Below are positions 53,781 through 62,934 of a stretch of DNA of 64,000 nt, in pieces. The stretch spans positions 3,167,001-3,231,000 of the forward strand of contig NZ_CP121650.1 of the NCBI RefSeq assembly GCF_029714405.1, given 5' to 3'. The notes below the pieces were generated by a model. That model was not told the origin of the DNA. It searched no databases and saw nothing but the letters and a program-made list of their open reading frames with translations. Position numbers and translations under genes: made by a program. How positions within the stretch are numbered: position 1 is the stretch's first letter; every line of letters begins with the position of its first letter. Source of the DNA: Bradyrhizobium sp. CB82. GTDB lineage: Bacteria > Pseudomonadota > Alphaproteobacteria > Rhizobiales > Xanthobacteraceae.

Positions 53781-54601
53781 GCCGCGCACTCCGGGGCAGC
53801 GGGCTTGTCGTCGGGATCGACCAGCACCTCGTCCTCCTCGCCGAGATAGGCGCGCTTGACGTGGGGATCGGCCAGCACCGCGGCCGGATCGCCCTCGGCG
53901 ATCTTGCGGCCGAAGTCCAGCACCATCACGCGATGGGAAATATCCATCACCACGCCCATGTCGTGCTCGATCATCACCACCGTCATCCCGAACTCCTCGT
54001 TGAGGTCGACGATGTAGCGGGCCATGTCCTCCTTCTCCTCGAAGTTCATGCCGGCCATCGGCTCGTCGAGGAGAATGAGCCGCGGCTCCAGCGCCATGGC
54101 GCGCGCAAGCTCGACGCGCTTGCGCAGGCCATAGGGCAGGGTGCCGGCTTGCGCTTTTCGAACCGATTGCAGGTCGAGGAAGTCGATGATCTCCTCGACC
54201 TTGCGGCGGTGCGCGAGTTCCTCCTTGCGTGCGCCGGTCAGCCAGTACAGCGAGCCCGTGATGAAATTGTTCTTCAAGAGGTGATGGCGGCCGACCATGA
54301 TGTTGTCGAGCACGCTCATATGGTGGAACAGCGCGAGATTCTGGAAGGTGCGGCCGATGCCGAGCGAGGCGCGGGCGTTCGGCGTCAATCCGGTGATGTC
54401 GCGGTCCCGATAGAGGAGCTGGCCTTCGGTCGGCTTGTAGCGACCGGAAATACAGTTCACGATCGAGGTCTTGCCGGCGCCGTTGGGGCCGATGATCGAG
54501 AACAGCTCGCCGTCCTTGATGGAAAAGCTGACGTCGGTCAGCGCGCGGACACCGCCGAACCGCAAGGACACGCCGCGCACTTCAAGACTGGTTGCCACCA
54601 A
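53777..54601 (-). CDS. livG: Branched-chain amino acid-type ABC transporter ATP-binding protein LivG
   Basis: A 274-residue ATPase: Walker A IGPNGAGKTS near 37-46, the LFHHMSVLDNIMVGRHH segment typical of LivG, and a variant signature LPYGLRKRVELARAM in place of LSGGQ. Walker B is LILLDEPMAGM and an IEHDMGVVM switch follows. The last 20 residues (EVLVDPDDKPAAPE) are acidic. It heads the operon livG - acyl-CoA synthetase - livH - livM - livK - livF and is divergent from the Crp/Fnr gene. Confidence 0.92.
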   Translation of the reverse strand: MVATSLEVRGVSLRFGGVRALTDVSFSIKDGELFSIIGPNGAGKTSIVNCISGRYKPTEGQLLYRDRDITGLTPNARASLGIGRTFQNLALFHHMSVLDNIMVGRHHLLKNNFITGSLYWLTGARKEELAHRRKVEEIIDFLDLQSVRKAQAGTLPYGLRKRVELARAMALEPRLILLDEPMAGMNFEEKEDMARYIVDLNEEFGMTVVMIEHDMGVVMDISHRVMVLDFGRKIAEGDPAAVLADPHVKRAYLGEEDEVLVDPDDKPAAPECAA

Positions 54602-54926
54602 TAATTCCCTCCCCGGCGACGGCGCTTTGGCGCTCTTTCGTCCACTTCCTTGGGCCGATCCTATATCGGCCGTTCGGACGAAACCATGCAGCCGATGGTC
54701 CCGTCCCGATCACGCGACGCGGCGTTGTCCCCATTGGGAACAAAAGCCGCATCGCGCGAGGTGGTCCTCAATAGGGTAAAGCGCTATTTTGAAATGTCTT
54801 GTGCCTGACAATTCGTGGGCAAAGTTTTTCGCGGGGCTGGTCCTGCTTCTTTCGGCGCAGGGCAGATGCTTGTTGCGGTGCAGCAATCGGGCGGGGTGAC
54901 GTTACGGTGCGGTTGGCTTCGGGATC
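54602..54926. promoter_or_regulatory. Divergent intergenic region between livG and a Crp/Fnr gene
   Basis: This 325-base gap separates two divergent starts and must hold promoters for both. Two dyads are visible: GGCCGAT-ccTAT-ATCGGCC at 54653-54671, about 55 bases upstream of livG, and a 19-base near-palindrome at 54725-54743. The region around 54775-54810 is AT-richer than its surroundings. No gene is seen in it. Confidence 0.6.
54725..54743. promoter_or_regulatory. Near-palindromic candidate operator
   Basis: TTGTCCCCATTGGGAACAA is symmetric at all but one base pair on each side of its centre. It lies about midway between livG and the Crp/Fnr start. It does not match the classical FNR/FixK box (TTGAT-N4-ATCAA), so binding by the adjacent regulator is a guess from position. 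Confidence 0.35.
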
Positions 54927-55601
54927 ATGATTTCAGAGGATCAATTGAAGCGCATCGCCGCCTGGTCGCGCGAGCTCACGATACGTGAGATCGGGGTCGC
55001 CCGTGCCGGGATCATCGAAAAATCCTACGTCAACGGCGAGACGGTCTTCATGCGCGGCGACAAGTTCGACTATTGGGCCGGCGTGGTCAGTGGGCTCGCG
55101 CGGATGGGCGGGGTCTCGCGCGATGGCAAGGAGACGAGTTTGGCGGGGCTCACCGCGGGGGCCTGGTTCGGTGAGGGCAGCGTGCTCAAGAACGAGCCGC
55201 GGCGCTACGACGTGGTCGCGCTCCGCGACAGCCGCCTGGCGCTGATGGAGCGCAGTGCCTTCCTCTGGCTGTTCGAGAATAGCGTCGGCTTCAACCGCTT
55301 CCTGGTGCGCCAGCTCAACGAGCGGCTCGGCCAGTTCATCGGCATGCTCGAGGTGAACCGCACGCTGGACGCCACCGCACGCCTTGCCCGCAGCATCGCC
55401 TCGCTGTTCAACCCGATCCTCTATCCGGATTCCAAAACGCATCTGGAGATCACGCAGGAGGAGATCGGCGCACTCTCGGGTATGTCGCGGCAGAATGCGA
55501 ACCGCGCGCTGAACCGGCTCGAGAGGGAGGGGCTGCTGCGGCTCGAATATGGCGGCGTCACGATCCTCGATGTCGAGCGGCTGCGCGGGTATGGGGATTA
55601 G
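54927..55601 (+). CDS. Crp/Fnr-family transcriptional regulator
   Basis: A 224-residue regulator with an N-terminal cNMP-binding-like barrel (about 20-125: GETVFMRGDKFDYWAGVVSG, GAWFGEGSVLKNEPR). A dimer helix follows, then a C-terminal winged helix with EITQEEIGALSGMSRQNANRALNRLE (recognition helix about 188-202). The arginine/serine pair that binds cAMP in Crp is only partly matched. No FNR-type cysteines are seen at the N-terminus, so the ligand is unclear. Divergent transcription from livG suggests it controls the Liv operon, itself, or both. Confidence 0.85.
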   Translation: MISEDQLKRIAAWSRELTIREIGVARAGIIEKSYVNGETVFMRGDKFDYWAGVVSGLARMGGVSRDGKETSLAGLTAGAWFGEGSVLKNEPRRYDVVALRDSRLALMERSAFLWLFENSVGFNRFLVRQLNERLGQFIGMLEVNRTLDATARLARSIASLFNPILYPDSKTHLEITQEEIGALSGMSRQNANRALNRLEREGLLRLEYGGVTILDVERLRGYGD

Positions 55602-55619
55602 GGCTTGAGGTGCCCCCCA

Positions 55620-56882
55620 TCATCGCGCATTGGCTGGCGCATGCGCCGGCCACAGATCGTCGCGCCAGCGCACGGCAATTGCCATCATCGCAATGAACCC
55701 CGAGATCGCATACAGCGAGCCCGTCGCCGAATAGCCGATGCGATCGATCAAGCTGCCTGCCGCCAGCAGCCCGAGTGGCAAGCCGTAGATCACCATCATG
55801 CGCACCCCCATCACGCGGCCCCGGAGGTGCGCGCTTGCCGCACGCATCAGGATCACGGCGGCCGCAATCATCGACATGCTCTGGGCGATGCCGGCGAGCA
55901 CGAGGCAGGCCATGGCAACCGGCATGGTCCTCAGCCCCACGAACACGAGCAACATCGCGTACCAGGCGAGTGTCGCGCCGATCAGAAGCCGGGCGATGCG
56001 CAAGCCGCCCACAAGGCTGAGCGTGATCGAACCGATGAGCGAGCCCACGGCGAAACTCGCCGACAGATAGCCAAGACCGGTCTGATCGGTATGAAAGATG
56101 TCGCGCGCGACGAAAGGTAATAGTCCGTTCGTCAGCGGAAAGGCCGTGAGATTGGCCAAGAATGCGACACAGAGCGCCGCTCTCATCCCCGGGCCATTCC
56201 AGGCATAAACGATGCCCTCCTTCAGGTCGCGCAGCAGTCTCGTGCTGGCGCGGTCGCCCGTCGGGTGATGGTTTGCGGCAGAGGACTTTGGCGGCCGGGT
56301 CAGGCAGAGCATCAGGATCGCGGCCGCGAAATAGAGACCGGCGATCGCCACATAAACGAGGCCGATGCCAAGCGCGGCAAACAGTCCGGCGCCGCTCAGG
56401 GCGCCGGCGATGCGCGCGCTATCCTGGGTCGTGCGCGACAGGCTGATGGCACCAACCAGTTGTTCGGCCGGCATGATGCTGGCGAGCAGCGCGCCGCGAA
56501 TGCCGAGATCGGAAGGACGGATCAGGCCCATGACCGCGACGATGATCATCACATTGAGCGGCGCCAGATGGCCGGTGAGGGCCAACGCCATGACGGTCGA
56601 AGACAGTGCCGTATAGGCAAGACGCATGGCGACGAGAAGATCCCTGTGACCCATGCGGTCTCCGATCATCCCGAACACCGGCGCAATCAGCGTTCCGACA
56701 TATTGCAGCGATGCCAGGATGGTCAGCAGCAGCACCGAGCCCGTCTCCACCATGATGTACCAGCCGAGCACCAGCGTCTCGACCTCGAACGCCCAGGAGG
56801 TGAGCAGATCGGATGGCCATTGAAAGCGATAGTTGCGGATGCGGAATGGCGCGAGCGGGGAAGGTCGTGCGGCTGTGTTCAA
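55620..56882 (-). CDS. MFS transporter (EntS/DHA3-like)
   Basis: A 420-residue major facilitator protein with twelve predicted membrane segments. After the first segment, FGMIGDRMGHRDLLVA holds the family's loop 2-3 D-R-x-G motif. A long central loop (PPKSSAANHHPTGDRAST) divides the two halves. The start FRIRNYRFQWPSDLLTSWAFEVETLVLGWY is typical of the DHA3 drug-export branch. It faces the Crp gene convergently, 18 bases apart. Substrate unknown; multidrug or metabolite export is the default family role. Confidence 0.85.
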   Translation of the reverse strand: MNTAARPSPLAPFRIRNYRFQWPSDLLTSWAFEVETLVLGWYIMVETGSVLLLTILASLQYVGTLIAPVFGMIGDRMGHRDLLVAMRLAYTALSSTVMALALTGHLAPLNVMIIVAVMGLIRPSDLGIRGALLASIMPAEQLVGAISLSRTTQDSARIAGALSGAGLFAALGIGLVYVAIAGLYFAAAILMLCLTRPPKSSAANHHPTGDRASTRLLRDLKEGIVYAWNGPGMRAALCVAFLANLTAFPLTNGLLPFVARDIFHTDQTGLGYLSASFAVGSLIGSITLSLVGGLRIARLLIGATLAWYAMLLVFVGLRTMPVAMACLVLAGIAQSMSMIAAAVILMRAASAHLRGRVMGVRMMVIYGLPLGLLAAGSLIDRIGYSATGSLYAISGFIAMMAIAVRWRDDLWPAHAPANAR

Positions 56883-57211
56883 GATGAGATGAAGGGCTTC
56901 ACGGCGATTCCCTGCCCATATTATCTGTTCTTCTGTTCGTCAGCGTAGTGCCGGCGATGCGCGTGTCAATTGACGCTGCCGCATGCCGCCATGCTCGCCG
57001 ACAACTCGCGATGCACGTGGGGCCGCCCTTCGATACGCCAGTGCACCCGCAGCATCTGCTCGCTGTCCAAATTGTTTCGTGGAGGGACAGGGCAGGCGCC
57101 GCTTGCTCTTCCGGCGCGCCGAGCCCATTCTGGTCCAAACCCTGGACCCATTCGGCAGGGTCCAGGAGATCGCGGCTTTCCGCGAGGACTTGGGCCATAA
57201 GGACTTGGGCC
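56883..57211. other. Gap of about 330 bases between divergent genes
   Basis: It separates the MFS start and the cyclase start. A plus-strand frame in phase with the cyclase is open here, but its sequence has no family character. At 57185-57213 a 14-base unit, AGGACTTGGGCCAT, occurs twice in tandem 15 bases apart; the second copy supplies the ribosome-binding site and part of the start codon of the cyclase. No other feature was recognised. Confidence 0.55.
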
Positions 57212-60200
57212 ATGAAGTGCTCGGGGTGCAGTTTCGAGGTTCAGAGCGGCTTTGCCTTCTGCCCGAAGTGCGGCACGAAGCAGCCGAACCCGTGCCCTGC
57301 CTGCGGCTTTCCATGCGCGCCGGATTTCGCCTATTGCCCGAAATGCGGCGCCCTCGTCTGTGAGGACCCCCAAGGCGGCGGGCAGGCATCGGTGCGGACG
57401 AGCCCGAAAACACTCCCAACGCCACTGCTCGTGCCGACAGTCGAGGCTGAACGCTCATTTCGACCGCCGGCGGATAAAATCGATAGCGAAGCAAATCGCC
57501 GTACCATCACCGTGCTGTTTGCCGATCTCAGCGGTTTCACTTCGATGAGCGAGCGGCTCGACCCCGAGGTCATGCAGACGCTTCAGAACGAACTGTTCGA
57601 GGAACTGACGGCCGCGGTGCAAAGCTTTGGCGGCTTCGTGGACAAGTTCATCGGCGATGCGCTGCTTGCTCTGTTCGGTGCGCCGGCCGCGCACGAGGAC
57701 GATCCGGAGCGGGCGGTCCGCTCTGCCCTCGACATGATCAGCCGGACGGCGCGCCTCAGCGAGCGCGTGAAGGCCTACGCCGGTTCACCGCTGCTGCTCC
57801 ATGTCGGTATCAACACCGGACACGTCGTTGCGGGGGGGCTGGGCGTAGGTGTTGCCAAATCCTACTCGGTGACGGGCGACACGGTGAATACTGCCCAGCG
57901 ATTGCAGTCGATGGCGTCTCCGGGCGAGGTGCTGGTCGGACCGTTGACCCACCGTCTGACGCGGCATGCGTTCTCCTACGACTCGCTTGGCGAGGTCTCG
58001 CTCAAGGGGAAGATGGGCAGCGTTCTGGTTCACCGTCTGAACGCGCCGCTCGAGGCGCCCCGTGCGGCACGAGGCCTCGACACGCTGGGCCTCAATGCGC
58101 CGCTGATAGGGCGCGACGCCGAGCTTGCGCGCACGATCGGCAGCCTTGACCTCGCGTGCGGCGGCGCGGCCCAATTGGTGCGGCTGGTCGGTGAGGCGGG
58201 TATCGGGAAAACCCGTCTGGTCAACGAATTCGTCGGCCGTATCCGCGATGAGGATCGCTTTGCGGGCGTGGCGATCCGGCAGGCGGTCTGCTCGCCGCTG
58301 GGCGAACAATCCTACGGCACTCTCGCCGCAGTGCTGCGCAGTGCCTATGGTATCGCACAGAAGGCCGGCGCCGCAGAGGCGGCGGCGAAGGTTGCCGAAG
58401 CGCTGTCAGAGCTTGGCCTCCCGGCCGAGGAGGCCGACCGCTTGATGCCTCTCTATTTGCACGTTCTTGGCCTCGGCGACCCGAACGCCGTGCTGAGGCA
58501 TGTCGAGCCGGAGCAGCTCCGCCGACAGATCTTTTTCGCGATCCGCACCGTCTTCGAACGGCGCCTCGCTTTGTCGCCGCTTCTGATCATCGTCGAGGAC
58601 CTGCATTGGGCCGATGCGGTGTCGCTTGAAGCACTACGGTTTCTGATGGACCGGCTGGAGCGGACGCGACTGATGCTGCTGTTCACACATCGGCCAATGC
58701 TCGAACTGGATCGGTTCGGTTCGAGCCGGATCAGCCATACAACCCTTCGATTGCCTCCGCTCGGCGACGTAGACGGACAAAGGCTGCTGGCGGCCTATTT
58801 CAGTCCCAGCTGGCGTGAAGCGCCGGGACATTTGTTCAGTCGAATCCTCGAGCGCGCGAGCGGCAATCCACTTTTCCTCGAGGAAATCATCCGCGGACTC
58901 ATCGAAGCCGGTACCCTGGAGCGTGACGGTGCGCAGTGGCGGATCAAGTCGGATGAAGCCGCCGCCGATATCCCGGCAAGCATTCAGGCGCTGTTGCTGG
59001 CGCGCCTGGACCGGCTGCCGCATGATGTGCGCCGGCTGGCCCAGGAGGCCGCGGTGATCGGCCCGCGCTTTGATGCGGCTGTTCTCCGTGCGACCGCAAC
59101 CGAGCGGGAGAGGGTCGAAGCAGGGCTCGAACTTCTGTGCGACGCCGAGATCGTCGAGGAGGTCGCGGGCTCGAACTCGAGTTCGTTGCGATCCTATCGC
59201 TTTACGCAAACCATGCTTCAGGACGTGATCTACCAGAACCTGCTGTTGCAGCGCCGAATCGAACTCCACGGACGGATTGGTGCCGCTCTAGAGCGGCTCT
59301 ATGGCAAGGAGCCCGAACGGCTCGAAGACCTGATTCTGCTCGGGCATCATTTCAGCCTGAGCGCAAGCAAGCTGAGAGGCGCGCGCTATCTACGCGTGGC
59401 CGGCGATCGCGCACGCGCGAGCTATGCCAATGACGATGCCCTTCGTTTCTACCAGCAGTCCCTGTCTGTGCTGTCGACCGGTAGCGAACGACAGCCGGAG
59501 CACCTGGTCCTGTACGAGCGCATTGCGGACCTCTGTCGCGTGGCCGGCCGCCGAAGCACGGCCGAGGAGCACTATCAGAGCGCGCTGGAGGGGCACCGTG
59601 CCGCTGGGGACCGCATCGGCGAAGCCCGGATTCTTCGCAAGCTCGGCCGATTGTTGTGGGACGCCGGCAAGCGCACCAAGGCAGAGGCGCACTACGCCGA
59701 AGCGGCTGAGCGGCTTGGCGGGATCGAGGCACCGATCGAATGGGCGCACCTCCTGCAAGAGCGCGGCCGCCTCGCGTTTCGTGTGGGCGATCACGTCGCC
59801 GCCGCGAGATGGGCAGACGAGGCGCTCGGCTACGCGCGGTCCGTGCCGGCGGACGCGGACGGGCAGGCCGGGCTCGAGGCGGCGCGTGCCGTTGCGGAGG
59901 CGCTCAACACCAAGGCGGTTGCGCTGGCGCGGCTTGGACGGCACCAGGAGGCGGTGCGCGAGGTGGAGCAAAGTGTCGCGGCAGCCGAAGCCGCTGGCCT
60001 CCTCAACGTGGCGTGTCGCGGCTACACCAACCTTGGCGTGCTCTATACGATCGTCGACCCGGCGCAAGCCATGGAGGTTTGCCGGCGCGGCCTAGGTATT
60101 GCGCTTCGCATCGCCGATCTCGGCTTCCAGGCACGACTCCTCGCCAACTTTGCCGTCGCCTGTTGCACTTTCACGGACAGATGCACCGAGGAGGGCGTGC

Positions 60201-60523
60201 CGGCTGCCGAAAAGGCGGTCGAGATCGACCGTGCGCTCGATCAGCGCGAGCATCTCCCGGTACCTTTGATCGTGCTCGGGCAGATCCATCAATGCCATTT
60301 CCGCCCCGATCTCGCCGCCCGCTGCTACAAGGAGGCCATCGACGTGGCGAGCGAGACCGGCGAGCCGCAGCTGCTCTTTCCATGCTATGATGGTCTTGCG
60401 ACGCTGAACCTTGATCGCGGCGACATGCCCGAGGCCGAGCGGTATTTCGCGCTCGCCCATGAGGTCTGCGCCCGGCACGGGCTCGATCCGGCAGGGCTGA
60501 TCGTCCTGCCGTTTCTTGACTAG
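57212..60523 (+). CDS. Zinc-ribbon / class III adenylate cyclase / ATPase / TPR signalling protein
   Basis: A 1,103-residue multidomain protein from MKCSGCSFEV. Residues 1-50 form a double zinc ribbon (CSGC, CPKC, CPAC, CPKC). Residues 95-280 are a class III cyclase domain with metal aspartates D105 (LFADLSGFT) and D149 (FIGDALLALFG) and the transition-state N226 and R230 in GDTVNTAQR. Residues 320-690 are a STAND-like ATPase (GEAGIGKT at 327-334, IIVEDLHWAD). The remainder is helical TPR repeats. The likely role is a cAMP-making signal integrator, with the ATPase and TPRs as a sensor. The longer upstream frame was rejected. Confidence 0.88.
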   Translation: MKCSGCSFEVQSGFAFCPKCGTKQPNPCPACGFPCAPDFAYCPKCGALVCEDPQGGGQASVRTSPKTLPTPLLVPTVEAERSFRPPADKIDSEANRRTITVLFADLSGFTSMSERLDPEVMQTLQNELFEELTAAVQSFGGFVDKFIGDALLALFGAPAAHEDDPERAVRSALDMISRTARLSERVKAYAGSPLLLHVGINTGHVVAGGLGVGVAKSYSVTGDTVNTAQRLQSMASPGEVLVGPLTHRLTRHAFSYDSLGEVSLKGKMGSVLVHRLNAPLEAPRAARGLDTLGLNAPLIGRDAELARTIGSLDLACGGAAQLVRLVGEAGIGKTRLVNEFVGRIRDEDRFAGVAIRQAVCSPLGEQSYGTLAAVLRSAYGIAQKAGAAEAAAKVAEALSELGLPAEEADRLMPLYLHVLGLGDPNAVLRHVEPEQLRRQIFFAIRTVFERRLALSPLLIIVEDLHWADAVSLEALRFLMDRLERTRLMLLFTHRPMLELDRFGSSRISHTTLRLPPLGDVDGQRLLAAYFSPSWREAPGHLFSRILERASGNPLFLEEIIRGLIEAGTLERDGAQWRIKSDEAAADIPASIQALLLARLDRLPHDVRRLAQEAAVIGPRFDAAVLRATATERERVEAGLELLCDAEIVEEVAGSNSSSLRSYRFTQTMLQDVIYQNLLLQRRIELHGRIGAALERLYGKEPERLEDLILLGHHFSLSASKLRGARYLRVAGDRARASYANDDALRFYQQSLSVLSTGSERQPEHLVLYERIADLCRVAGRRSTAEEHYQSALEGHRAAGDRIGEARILRKLGRLLWDAGKRTKAEAHYAEAAERLGGIEAPIEWAHLLQERGRLAFRVGDHVAAARWADEALGYARSVPADADGQAGLEAARAVAEALNTKAVALARLGRHQEAVREVEQSVAAAEAAGLLNVACRGYTNLGVLYTIVDPAQAMEVCRRGLGIALRIADLGFQARLLANFAVACCTFTDRCTEEGVPAAEKAVEIDRALDQREHLPVPLIVLGQIHQCHFRPDLAARCYKEAIDVASETGEPQLLFPCYDGLATLNLDRGDMPEAERYFALAHEVCARHGLDPAGLIVLPFLD

Positions 60524-60544
60524 CCAATGTGAGGGAGTTCGACC

Positions 60545-61225
60545 ATGTCCGAAACTCATGTCGATGGACCACTTCAACCGGGCGATCGTGCACCGAACAT
60601 CGTGCTGGACGCCATCACACGCGAAGGAAAGATCGCGCTCGAAGATTTCCGCGGACAAAGTCCGATATTGATCGGCTTGTTTCGGGGGCTCCATTGCCCG
60701 TTCTGCCGCCGCCATATCGCGGCACAGGCGCAACTTGACGCCGCCCTGCACGAGAAAGGCGTCGAAAGCCTCACGGTGGTCAACACGCCGATCGAGCGCG
60801 CGCGACTCTATTTCCGGTACCACCCGTTGCCCAATCTGCTTGCCGCATCCGATCCCGAGCGCAAGTCGCACCGCGCGTTCGGCTTGCCCAATCTCGAGTT
60901 TACCGAAAGCGAAACCGAGTGGCCGCACAAGGTAGGCATGGATGTGGTGAGGAGCATGCAGGTCGAAATTCCGGGCGAATTGTCCGGACCGATGAATCGA
61001 CTGGCGGCGTTTGACTACCTCAACAACAAGGACGGTTACGAGATCATGGAAGCCGACAAGCGCATGGAAGCAACCGGCCTTGGCCAGTTGTTCGGTCAGT
61101 TCCTGCTCGACCGCGAGGGGATCGTGCGCTGGACCTTCACCGAGGTTCCTGACGGCGGCCAGCGCATGTTCGGAGCGCCGAACCCTCGGGAGTTGATGTC
61201 GGCGGCCTCTCAGATGGCAGGCTAG
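60545..61225 (+). CDS. Redoxin (AhpC/TSA-like) protein, copy 1
   Basis: A 226-residue thioredoxin-fold protein. QPGDRAPNIVLDA starts the fold and GLHCPFCRRH at 48-57 has a C51-x-x-C54 pair where peroxiredoxins keep their peroxidatic cysteine. The C-terminal half (LFGQFLLDREGIVRWTFTE) has the usual thioredoxin-fold cis-Pro region replaced by family-specific sequence. It lies 21 bases after the cyclase gene, with GAGGGAG before the ATG. It is followed 31 bases later by a near-identical copy. Likely thiol-based peroxide reduction, not proven. Confidence 0.78.
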   Translation: MSETHVDGPLQPGDRAPNIVLDAITREGKIALEDFRGQSPILIGLFRGLHCPFCRRHIAAQAQLDAALHEKGVESLTVVNTPIERARLYFRYHPLPNLLAASDPERKSHRAFGLPNLEFTESETEWPHKVGMDVVRSMQVEIPGELSGPMNRLAAFDYLNNKDGYEIMEADKRMEATGLGQLFGQFLLDREGIVRWTFTEVPDGGQRMFGAPNPRELMSAASQMAG

Positions 61226-61256
61226 GCACCGCTAGCTAACGTGAGGGAGTTCAACC

Positions 61257-61937
61257 ATGTCAGAGCGTCATGTCGATGGACCACTTCAACCGGGCGATCG
61301 TGCACCGAATATCGTGCTGGACGCCATCACACGCGAGGGAAAGATCGCGCTCGAAGATTTTCGCGGGCATAGTCCGATATTGGTCGGCTTGTTTCGTGGC
61401 TTGCACTGCCCGTTCTGCCGGCGCCACATCGCGGCACAGGCACAGCTTGATGCAGCTCTGCGCGACAAGGGCGTCGAAAGCCTCACCGTGGTCAATACGC
61501 CGATCGAGCGCGCGCGGCTCTACTTCCGCTATCATCCATTGCCAAACCTGCTCGCCGCGTCCGACCCCGAGCGGGTCTCGCATCGCGCCTTCGGCCTGCC
61601 CAATCTCGAATTCACGGAGAACGAGACCGAGTGGCCGCGCAAGGTTGGCATGGATGTGGTCATGAGCATGCCGGTCGCGATGCCGGGCGAATTGCCCGGG
61701 CCGATGACCCGGCCGGCGGCGGCCGAGTACCTCAACAACAAGGACGGCTACGAGATGATGGAAGCCGATCAGCGCATGGCGGCAACCGGCCAGGGCCAGC
61801 TATTCGGCCAATTCCTGCTCGATCGGGAGGGGATCGTGCGCTGGACTTTTACCGAGGTTCCTGACGGCGGCCAGCGCATGTTCGGGGCGCCGAGCCCACA
61901 GGAGTTGATGTCGGCTGCCTCGCAGGTGGCAGGCTAG
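61257..61937 (+). CDS. Redoxin (AhpC/TSA-like) protein, copy 2
   Basis: A 226-residue paralogue of the preceding gene, same length and same C-P-F-C motif at 51-54. Differences cluster in the middle (NETEWPRKVGMDVVMSMPVAMPGELPGPMTRPAAAEYL). The ribosome-binding site GAGGGAG is also conserved. Both copies probably belong to one transcript behind the cyclase. Whether the two have different partners or only raise gene dosage cannot be told from sequence. Confidence 0.78.
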   Translation: MSERHVDGPLQPGDRAPNIVLDAITREGKIALEDFRGHSPILVGLFRGLHCPFCRRHIAAQAQLDAALRDKGVESLTVVNTPIERARLYFRYHPLPNLLAASDPERVSHRAFGLPNLEFTENETEWPRKVGMDVVMSMPVAMPGELPGPMTRPAAAEYLNNKDGYEMMEADQRMAATGQGQLFGQFLLDREGIVRWTFTEVPDGGQRMFGAPSPQELMSAASQVAG

Positions 61938-61954
61938 GCACCGGTGTCCGGCGA

Positions 61955-62794
61955 TTAACCCGCTACCTTCGGCCGCTTCTCGGCGAGCGCCGCCGCCATC
62001 GCCGTGATGAGCGGACGCATGAAGTAGTGGTCTTCCACCGGCGCAATGTCGGTGCGCAAGCCGTGCGCCGCGAGTTCGCCGGAGACCGCCGGTCCCACCG
62101 ACGCAATCAGCGTCCGTTCTAATCCTGCGCGCAGGCGCGCCTCGCTGCCATGCGCCTTCGCGGCTTCGACCAGGCGACGGACCTGGCCCAGATTGGTGAG
62201 CGCGATGGCATCGATCCGTCCCGCCGCCATGTCGTCGATCGCAGTGACGATATTCGCATCCGCCGCCTTGGGATCGTAGACGTAGGGCAACACGCTATCG
62301 ACTTCGGCGCCTTGCGCCTCGAGCGAGCCGATCAGCGCGCTGTGATCCTTGTCCGGATAAAGCTGAATCCCGAGCCGATGCCCCCGGAGATCGATCTTCG
62401 ATAGCATCTCGATGACGCCCTCGGTGGTCGGCTTCTCCGTGGTCTGCTGCGAATCCAGCCCGACCTCGCGGAGGGCTTTGCCGGGCTTGGGGCCACGGGT
62501 GAATTTGCGCGACTTCGCCAACGCCGCGACAAACGCCTGGTCGATCCCGCGCTCGCGCGCGAGCTTCATCATCCGCCGCAGGCCTTCGCCGGTCATCAGC
62601 ACGAGGTCGTCGAACGGCCTGTCGACAGAGCGTCGGATCCACGCCTCGACCGGCGCGGGGTCCGGCGCGTCGTGAATGGCGAACATCGGGCATTGCACGA
62701 CGTCGGCGCCTTGTTCAGCGAGAAGCTTGGAAAATTGGGCCTCCTCGCGCGTTTCCAGGATCAGGATGCGGTAGCCGTTCAGCCGGTCGGCCAT
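61955..62794 (-). CDS. hemD: Uroporphyrinogen-III synthase-like protein
   Basis: A 279-residue HemD-fold protein from [14 protein letters not shown]; 45 codons upstream were rejected. The first half has [24 protein letters not shown], and the second has [19 protein letters not shown] and [18 protein letters not shown], the region of HemD that closes over hydroxymethylbilane. No other haem genes are adjacent, so it might be a paralogue recruited for sirohaem or another tetrapyrrole, not the housekeeping enzyme. It lies convergent to the redoxin pair. Confidence 0.78.
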   Translation of the reverse strand: MADRLNGYRILILETREEAQFSKLLAEQGADVVQCPMFAIHDAPDPAPVEAWIRRSVDRPFDDLVLMTGEGLRRMMKLARERGIDQAFVAALAKSRKFTRGPKPGKALREVGLDSQQTTEKPTTEGVIEMLSKIDLRGHRLGIQLYPDKDHSALIGSLEAQGAEVDSVLPYVYDPKAADANIVTAIDDMAAGRIDAIALTNLGQVRRLVEAAKAHGSEARLRAGLERTLIASVGPAVSGELAAHGLRTDIAPVEDHYFMRPLITAMAAALAEKRPKVAG

Positions 62795-62934
62795 GGTCGA
62801 GCCTCGGTTTGGAATTGCAATGTTGCGTTCATCCTGACTCCGGTCTTGGGATTGGCGCAAGGCCGGCACCGGTGATAGAGCAGGACGCAAATCGACCTGT
62901 TCCGTATCGCTTGCCCAAACCTTCATCAACGCTC

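Larger units (their letters stand above)
60529..61937 (+). repeat. Tandem duplication of a redoxin gene
   Basis: Two units offset by exactly 712 bases each begin with GTGAGGGAGTTC and contain one 226-residue redoxin ORF. Most codons match, and the last shared stretch, the tail of the protein (LMSAASQ.AG), ends each unit. The differences are scattered substitutions, many of them synonymous, which points to a duplication that has since diverged and not a recent assembly artefact. Confidence 0.88.

Noticed and set aside
56948..57211. N-terminal extension of the cyclase by 88 codons
   Set aside because: Composition is not protein-like and the zinc ribbon begins right at the ATG at 57212, which has a suitable ribosome-binding site.
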